In this document: in pieces, positions 57,589 to 64,000 of the stretch
How the letters are laid out: the number at the start of each line of letters is the position of its first letter
Numbering within the stretch: position 1 is the first letter of the stretch
Assembly (NCBI GenBank): GCA_025403435.1
Contig: CM046330.1
Coordinates: 17,754,239 to 17,818,238, forward strand
Length of the DNA stretch: 64,000 bases
Source: Artocarpus heterophyllus
Lineage: Eukaryota; Streptophyta; Magnoliopsida; Rosales; Moraceae
Reading direction: 5' to 3'
Position numbers and translations under genes: made by a program
Notes under the pieces: model-generated
Told to the model about the DNA's origin: nothing
Database searches by the model: none
What the model saw: only the letters and a program-made list of their open reading frames with translations

Positions 57589-59678
57589 TGTGACACCCGT
57601 TATTCTCCTAACGGGTATTGAGGTAATTAAATTAATTTTTAATGTATAAAAAAAAATTGCTTCATTTAAATTTATTTTATAATATTTATTTTTATCTATT
57701 TTTAAGTTTTCTAAAATTCTCCTATATTTATTTAGTATGATTACTAAAAAGCCTTAGAACTTCTAATAAATCTCAAAAATGTCATATTGGCATTATGTGT
57801 GTTAAAGTCTTTAGATGAGACATAAGGATATCTTTTCCAACTACTCTTGACCCTCATTTTCTTTATTTCCTCCGTGACATGCTTCAACATGTCTCCTCTA
57901 TAATTGTTTCCATCACTTCTCTTCAAAGACTTCATCTTTTCTTCCTTTCTCTTCCACGGTTCCCACACTCTTCTTCTCATTTCTTTGCTGAAGCAAAATA
58001 CTTAGAGAACTTCTTCAAGGCAGCCATAAAAATCAGCCACCATCACCTCCATTTGAGCAAGAATTTCAGTCATACCGAAGTAAAGGAACCTGTTTTGAAG
58101 CCATTTCAAGCTTCCAACTAACCATAATCCGAGGTTAGAATCTTATGAACAAATTTAGTCTTTCATTTATAAATTTTCTTTTATACTAAAGAATTATTCA
58201 ATTTTTGTATTGGAAACTAGTAAATCTGCCAGTTTGTTATGGTATACCAGCTGCTAACCTGAACCAAGAACCCATCTTTGCTCACCACCTAATTCTTTAA
58301 TGTCTTGCAACCTTTCCAATATTATCCTAAGTGATTGATGAATCTTATTAGAGACTAAAACATATAGATTACTTGTTCACATTTTATATTGTGTTAAGAC
58401 AAAAATTGTTTACTGTGGTATTCAAAAGAGATTTATATAAAAGCTTTAATGGCATACTAGTAAGATAGGTTTACACATGATTTATTTATGAATGTAGTTG
58501 TATGTTGTGCTTTAGTTTTAATTGTCCTTATGCACGCCTTAGGATCAAGGGAGTATGGAGCTAACGTTAATTGATTCCAGGATTAAAAGATTGTTGATAA
58601 GCTTGAAAGGTAGGGATTCTATTACTCATTTTTGTGAGGTTTTTATAGAATTAAAATTGATTGTTTTGCCGCAATATATATATATCTATGTTGAACTGAT
58701 ATTATATGAGTATCACATATGAAACTATGACATGGACTCGTCTTGTATTGTACGGCGAGGAACATAATGAATTGACACATGTTATAAATTGAGAAGCATG
58801 GTTAGGAAAACTAACTCTATTGATAATGATTCAATATAGAGAAATTGTGAGACATGAAGAGGGCGACGGTTACGTCCTTGGGCATGAATACCCTAAAAGG
58901 TAAAATAGGGGGAAGGCGATGACGCTTCCTTGGGTTGAAAGTCCCAAAACACACTGTACAGGAATCGATTTGGTGAGGACTCGGGGCTTGATGTCCCCTC
59001 ACCGGAACACCCTTGGAATGTTTATAGGGTGATCAAGTGCGCCCATTTGGGTTTCGATGAGTTGAGTGATACTCAATTTAACATGGATACCTAGGAACAA
59101 TGATGATTGGTAATATTTGTATAAATGTGTAATTATGACACTTGGTAATGATTAACTACGGTATCCATAAGATGTGATCATAATAAACCTCATAATATGG
59201 AATATGATGTGACTTACTAACCATGCAGATTTTAATGTGGTAATGATAAAAACCTAAAGGTGAGTAATGGCTTTCTCTACTGAGCATAGTGTCGCTCATT
59301 CCCTTATGTTTATATCTTTTCAGGACTCACTAAGTGTGAGGTGGCTACGAGAAATATAGTTGAGGAAGTGATGTAACTATATTACATTGGGACTGCTTCA
59401 ATCGTTGAGAATGTTCTTCATGATAATGTAAGCATCAATTGTTACTTTCTGTGACTGTATTACAATGTGTTGAGGGTTAAAATGATGATGACAACAGTTT
59501 ATATTATTAAATTTAAGGTGCTACATTAAACTGTGGTTTATTTGTCGTTTATATTTTTATTTTGAGTTGGGAGTTTTCATTTAAGTCCCGGGCAAATTTT
59601 ATTTTAAGGTTTTACTTTTATTATTTATTTTTATTTTATCTCATTAAAAACTGTTAACCCCCACATAGGGGCGTTACA
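57589..59678 (+). repeat. 3' LTR of the LOG-bearing element, 2,090 bp
   Basis: It is nearly identical to 51107-53196 and ends CACATAGGGGCGTTACA, followed by ATTCT. Confidence 0.93.
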
Positions 59679-59683
59679 ATTCT
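59679..59683. repeat. target-site duplication ATTCT (right)
   Basis: It matches 51102-51106. Confidence 0.9.
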
Positions 59684-59757
59684 CCTCTAGTGATGGTGAG
59701 CAATTGGTGTGCAAACTCAAGAAATCCATATATGGTTTGAAACAGGCTTCCCGTCAA
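59684..59757 (+). pseudogene. copia element C reverse transcriptase, continuation
   Basis: The frame resumes after the insertion and reads 'QLVCKLKKSIYGLKQASRQ', the RT segment that normally follows the PEGF motif. It breaks off at 59757, where gypsy gag on the other strand begins, so the rest of RT, RNase H and the 3' LTR of element C are deleted. Confidence 0.88.
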
Positions 59758-59970
59758 CTAGCGAATATTTTGCCAGTTGCGGATCCCATTGCCATCAAAA
59801 GTCGGGATAGACGCACGTCGAAACTTCTTAAATATGTATGCCGACGACTGACATCAGAATCCTTCGGTCTAGCCCTAGCTGCCATCTGTCGAAATGCTGC
59901 AAACATAGACCCATCTACCCTCATCATTTTTGAACTCGGCGTCAGTTGTCGAAAGTCGTCTAGGTGTCAT
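59758..59970 (-). pseudogene. gypsy gag N-terminus (minus strand), truncated
   Basis: The minus-strand ATG at 59970 starts MTPRRLSTTDAEFKND; farther on, in another frame, comes 'FKKFRRASIPTFDGNG', a gag-type opening of plant gypsy elements. It is about 85 bp inside the primer-binding site, where gag should start. It is cut at 59758 by the junction with copia element C. Confidence 0.6.
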
Positions 59971-60052
59971 TCTCTCACTTCTGAAAACAAAATTTGGACT
60001 ATCAGAGGTACTTCATTGTCATACATATGTATGCATAGTTCCCAAGGTTCAT

Positions 60053-60072
60053 AACCTTAGGCTCTGATACCA
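60053..60072 (-). promoter_or_regulatory. primer-binding site of the minus-strand gypsy element
   Basis: The reverse complement is TGGTATCAGAGCCTAAGGTT, a tRNA-iMet type site three bases inside the LTR end at 60076. Confidence 0.88.
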
Positions 60073-60075
60073 TTC

Positions 60076-62104
60076 TGTCAGGCCTCGGAGTACGAGGGGT
60101 GACGTGGCAGTTTAGTTGAATTAATTAATAAGAATTTAGTTAAAAATATGAGTTTAAGGGTTACGTTAAATATAAAAAGTATGAATGATTTGAAAAAAAA
60201 AACATTTTATAAAGAATTCATAATCATTAAACATATAAAATCATTGAGGAAATTATTAAGCAGGAAGTAAAATAATATATATATATATATATAGCGAGTA
60301 TGGGTTCCATTGACCCACAACTTGTGCACACATATTGTACTGACAATATAATAATACAACCACAGTCCAAGAACAAATAAAGTTAAAACATTACATGCCT
60401 TGTTCAATTATTACAAATAATCTACTAGCCTTTCTACTGCTCCTGAGTTTTGTCCGTTGAGTCCCCCCTGAACCTAACAGGAAATCACTAGAGGGGAAAT
60501 TTTACAAAAACAAATAAATGTGAGTGAAGGTTTAGTAGAACTATATTTTTAGAAATCATTTAATTTATAAAGAAATCTCACTATTCAAGAGATTATTTAA
60601 AAAGAAAGCTTGAATAAATAAATTTAAGTAAAGCCTTTCTTATCCAAAACAGTTTATTTAGTCGACCAGAAATTTTATCATTTCCTTTCCCTAGGCAAAC
60701 CATATGAATATCACCACCGTAGTGGTCCAGCTAGGTTTCGAGACTGCCCTAAGGTCCATCGCTATACGACCCGATCTCTGATATAGCATCATGCCCTCAT
60801 GTTCATACTCATCATTATTCAAAACCCATTTACCGAATATTATCATTTACATTCATTATGGAGTTCATTTAAATTCGCGGTTTATTAAATATAACCGATA
60901 AATTCATTTCAATTAACCGTTGAAAACGTTTTGATAAAAACCCTTTTCAAAGCCAATCACTTGAAACTGGGTTACCAAAGAAGGGGTAGAAGTCCTACCT
61001 CGATCCTAAATACAAACTAGTCGATCAATATTTAGTTTGAGACATTCTATGCTACTACACCGCTACATGATGTTAGTGTGCCATTTGTACCTTTAAAATC
61101 ATTTTATAAAGTTTAAATTTCAATCAGAGTTCAAAACAATGAAAACGGATGAAAATCACAAAATTTGTTCTAGGTCAGTCGGCCTATCGGTTTTCTTGGT
61201 TAGGACCATGTCTGGTTTGCCGAACATTCCCAAGTTCGGCCTGCCGAACTGGAAAAACCCAAAATTTCCAGCCACGGGTTTTAGGTCTCCCAAAACTCAA
61301 ATCCTCGGTTATCCTGTTTTTCTCAAATCCCAGGCATAGAAAACAATCATAGATGATAGGAAAAACATAATAGAACACTTTTGAACTCATTTAAACAAGA
61401 CTTGAACACAAAATCCAAAAAAATCCAAGAATAGAGAAAAATGAGGAAAAATAAAAAATTGAATCGAATCCGTTTTTCTTCAAACGAAGCTTAGATCTGG
61501 GTGTTCTAATTTCCTTTAACTCAAATCCAGGGTTTTCAAGCTCAAACAAACTTAGATTTCAAAAATGCATGAAAATTTGAAAATTGAAAAAGTTTAGAAA
61601 TTTTCAAAAATAACCTTAAATCCAAGCCTCAAATCACATTTTTGGTTCTTCAATCGAGCTCCGAGCTTCTAATCCACCAAAACCCGATGCTTGAGCTTGA
61701 TTGGAGTTAAAATTTGAGGGAAAAAATGAGAGAGAAGGAGAGAAACCGAGAGAGAGCGAGAGAGACTCACGGGGAGAGAGAGAAAGAGAGAGAGAGTGAA
61801 TCAAAGAGAGGGAGAGGAGAGAGAATAAATAGAGAGAAATAGTTTGCGATTTTACTGTACGAAAACTATGTGCCGTCAACGGTTTTGTAACACGGGATAT
61901 TTTGACATTTTTCAAGTTTTTATGTCCCAAAGATTCAAAATAACATTTAAAATAATTAAAAACAATTAGAAGTCATTAAGATAACTAAAACAACTTTACA
62001 CCTAAAATTTTATTAAATGATCAAACTAAATTTTAAAACATTAGTTATGGCACATTAATTCATCATTTACATATAATAAATTAAATTAATTTCAGGGCGT
62101 TACA
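60076..62104 (-). mobile_element. 5' LTR of a minus-strand gypsy element, 2,029 bp
   Basis: Read on the minus strand it starts TGTAACGCCCTGAAATTAAT at 62104 and ends GAGGCCTGACA at 60076. These are typical gypsy LTR termini, followed by a primer-binding site and gag. The outer end directly abuts phosphate-transporter coding sequence, so the element inserted into that gene. It contains a TTCGGCCTGCCGAAC motif at 61235-61249 and a GA tract. Confidence 0.82.
61720..61830. repeat. GAGA-rich tract inside the gypsy LTR
   Basis: Nearly pure GAGA repeats on the plus strand, CT repeats on the minus strand in which the LTR is read. CT-rich tracts of this kind often lie near plant transcription starts, so it may be part of the LTR promoter. 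Confidence 0.6.
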
Positions 62105-62710
62105 TGACATTGTGGAAATCGTCACGTCTGTAAGCAACCGTATGATCACCTATGAGAAAATATTGGAAAGAATCATGGAAACTAGGCGGGCGAAGATCAT
62201 CCTCACGCCCTGCATTGCAAACACGGCGGCGATGAAGGGCACCATGCATCCTTGTTGGCATACCGGCATGATGGTGGCGGAGGGTGCATAGTCCTCCGCC
62301 AATCCCAAACCCTAACCAAAACCTAAAAAAACATAGCTTCCCCATCACGGTTTGTGGGCTTGACCCGAAAGAGAGACTAGAGCAATAGCACAAATGACCC
62401 ATTATTGCTAGGGTTACACCGTAGACTTTCTTGCGGCCAAACTTGTCTCCTAGCCAACCAAAGAATAGTTGGCCTGACATGGCCCCGACAAGGGCAACAC
62501 CAGCGACAAAGTTGTTCACCGTGACCGGCAGCCTCCCAGGCCTGCACAGGGTTGGAAATAGTAAATGCGTCCCAAGAGTTTTAAGATTGTGGAGATGCAA
62601 GAGAGGTCATAGGCGGCGGTAAAGAAGTCCATGCCGGTGATCATAATTGCCGTGACATGGTATGATTGGGTCCGGGGGTTGTCGAGCCAATTATTATTGG
62701 TTTTATAGGT
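62105..62710 (-). pseudogene. PHT1-like: PHT1-type phosphate transporter fragment, broken
   Basis: PHT1 proteins are plasma-membrane proton/phosphate symporters of the major facilitator superfamily. The minus strand encodes the N-terminal part in pieces: '[20 protein letters not shown]' (first membrane helix) near 62655-62600; then in another frame '[20 protein letters not shown]' near 62475-62420, the strongly conserved loop after helix 2; then '[14 protein letters not shown]' near 62330-62290; then, shifted again, a '[11 protein letters not shown]' segment near 62240-62205. At least two frameshifts (near 62550 and 62290) and the lack of a start codon make it a pseudogene. It is cut at 62105 by the gypsy LTR, and no downstream part appears in the window. 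Confidence 0.88.
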
Positions 62711-64000
62711 GGTGATTTATCAATGAAATGGTGGGTTTTTGGAGGAAGTGATTGTGCTTAATTTATAACAAAATTAGGAGTGTTCGTTTTCTGGGAACTA
62801 ACAAGAAACCAGCTAAGCCATCATATATTGCTATGAGAACTTGTTTTTTCACTTTTTTTATCAATTATTTGTTGGATTTATTTGTCTGGTGTGTAGGTAT
62901 CAGCTTGAGATTACTGAACATTTGATGATGATATTACTAACCGTAAGCTGTCCCTGTTGTGATCTTCAAATTTATATATTAGGAATCTTCATTTACCTTA
63001 GAATATTGATACTGTACGTATTATATTTTTTTTCCCCTATGTCTACGTCAGTACCAATAAACATAAAGCGACCGATGTAGGATCAAGTGAAACGTAAACA
63101 CCTTGTAGAGGAAGCTTTATACTATGACTTTTATACTATGACGGTTAAAACTTTAATGTTTGGTACAGCATTCTTGTAATTATCACGGTATAATTAAAAA
63201 TCATCAGCGATTGACGTACATGTTGGGGAGAGAGACTGTTGCACTGAAAGTATGAGATATGGCGTGCGGCAACCACTTTCTCTACTATACATTGCCATCA
63301 AAATCTCAATTGCCAGATGCATATATTAAAGAGAACTAATTTGTGGAGAGTTCCATCTTGAGCTCCAACAATATTTTATTAATCTCCCAAAATCTAATCA
63401 TGAAAAATGTCATAAAACACACAATAGTGTATATATATATATATATATGTATATGTATATATTCAATATATATGGTCTTGTAAACTATAGTCACTGGATG
63501 GGGTGGCTCTGACACGATGTGACACGTGTTCTTCTGTTTTTTATCTTTCCGAAATCATTCCGTTTATTTTCTAAAATCGTTTCAAGTGATTTTATACTTT
63601 TATCGTTATTTGAGCCTTTAGGGGCGATTTTTTTCCCTCCGGATTTCGTATGTAATTAATTATTATTAATTGCAATGAAATAAACAATATTCATCTTTTG
63701 GAATTGGATATATAAATTTGTGATTTTATGTTTGTTACGAGTATTTTCAGGAAAAAAAAAGTTCGTTTTGGTTACACATTCAATATAGCACTTATTATTT
63801 ATAAGGATTTTATTAAAACAGATTGTTTATCTTTCAAGCTTGGTTTGAATTTGATTCGGGTATTGCGGTAATTAATTCATAATTTGTTTGGATGCTAATT
63901 CTTGTAATACCGGATATTCCAATATTCCGTCTCCTCTTGTTTTTAAAAATTTACGAAAAGCTTACTGTGAAAGGATCTGGTTAGAAAAACTATGGTTTTG
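62711..64000. other. former upstream region of the PHT1 fragment, no gene seen
   Basis: The sequence is AT-rich with a TA microsatellite at about 63429-63462. Small plus-strand frames such as 62841-63080 resemble nothing. I found no element ends. Confidence 0.4.

Larger units (their letters stand above)
51107..59678 (+). mobile_element. non-autonomous LTR retrotransposon carrying a LOG gene and a Cys-rich ORF
   Basis: This is a complete 8,572-bp element: 5' LTR 51107-53196, primer-binding site, internal 4.4 kb, polypurine tract, 3' LTR 57589-59678, with a perfect 5-bp target duplication. LTR ends (TGTGACACCC and GGGGCGTTACA) and the GGACGAAATTTCTTTAAGGG lead-in to the polypurine tract resemble Ty3/gypsy chromovirus-type elements. 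No gag, protease, RT, RNase H or integrase is present in any frame. In their place are two intact sense-strand ORFs. Because it lacks all movement proteins, it must use those of another element, presumably gypsy. The LTRs are nearly identical, so insertion is recent. Confidence 0.92.

Noticed and set aside
1..64000. tRNA or rRNA genes
   Set aside because: TGGTATCAGAGCC-type matches are primer-binding sites next to LTRs, and no cloverleaf or rRNA core was recognised.

Overview
The window is a gene-poor, AT-rich stretch of a plant nuclear genome, most likely a eudicot. Almost everything recognisable is LTR-retrotransposon sequence (Ty1/copia and Ty3/gypsy, primed mostly by initiator-Met tRNA), with small hAT-type DNA elements, minisatellites and one broken host gene, a PHT1-type phosphate transporter at the right end. 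No intact ordinary host gene was found.

Layout. 1-4130 is AT-rich and mostly unassigned, with a 400-bp foldback element (1491-1890). 4130-12830 is a degraded gypsy element of Tat-like layout: pol on the minus strand (protease at 12.8 kb down to integrase at 8.4 kb) and an extra antisense ORF on the plus strand at 5.4-7.7 kb; an 806-bp hAT-like element sits in its reverse transcriptase. 12832-14258 is a 3'-truncated, inverted LTR of copia family A, lying in an older copia element (14259-15262) whose 3' LTR starts at 15263. That older LTR is split at 17036/33130 by a 16-kb family-A tandem array, LTR-internal-LTR-internal-LTR, flanked by a single CTTTT target duplication. A second copy of the older LTR (34517-35317) preserves the empty site. 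37410-37995 is a ~116-bp minisatellite. 38240-43320 is a minus-strand degraded copia element. 46.4-51.1 kb is another copia element (plus strand), continued only at 59684-59757. 59758-62104 is the 5' end of a minus-strand gypsy element whose LTR abuts the PHT1 pseudogene (62105-62710).

The most unusual object is 51107-59678: a complete, young, non-autonomous LTR retrotransposon with two 2,090-bp LTRs that differ at about four bases and two single-base indels, a perfect ATTCT target duplication, a primer-binding site and a polypurine tract. It has no gag or pol. It carries two intact, intronless, sense-strand ORFs: a 173-aa basic Cys-rich protein that resembles the nucleic-acid-binding (cysteine-rich) proteins of carlavirus-type plant viruses, and a 216-aa LOG (LONELY GUY) family protein, the family that activates cytokinins. 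I infer gene capture by an LTR element that needs another element's proteins to move.

All other retroelement coding regions are broken. Both family-A copies, for example, carry many nonsense changes, several of the CAG-to-TAG or TGG-to-TAG/TGA type expected from decay of methylated cytosines.
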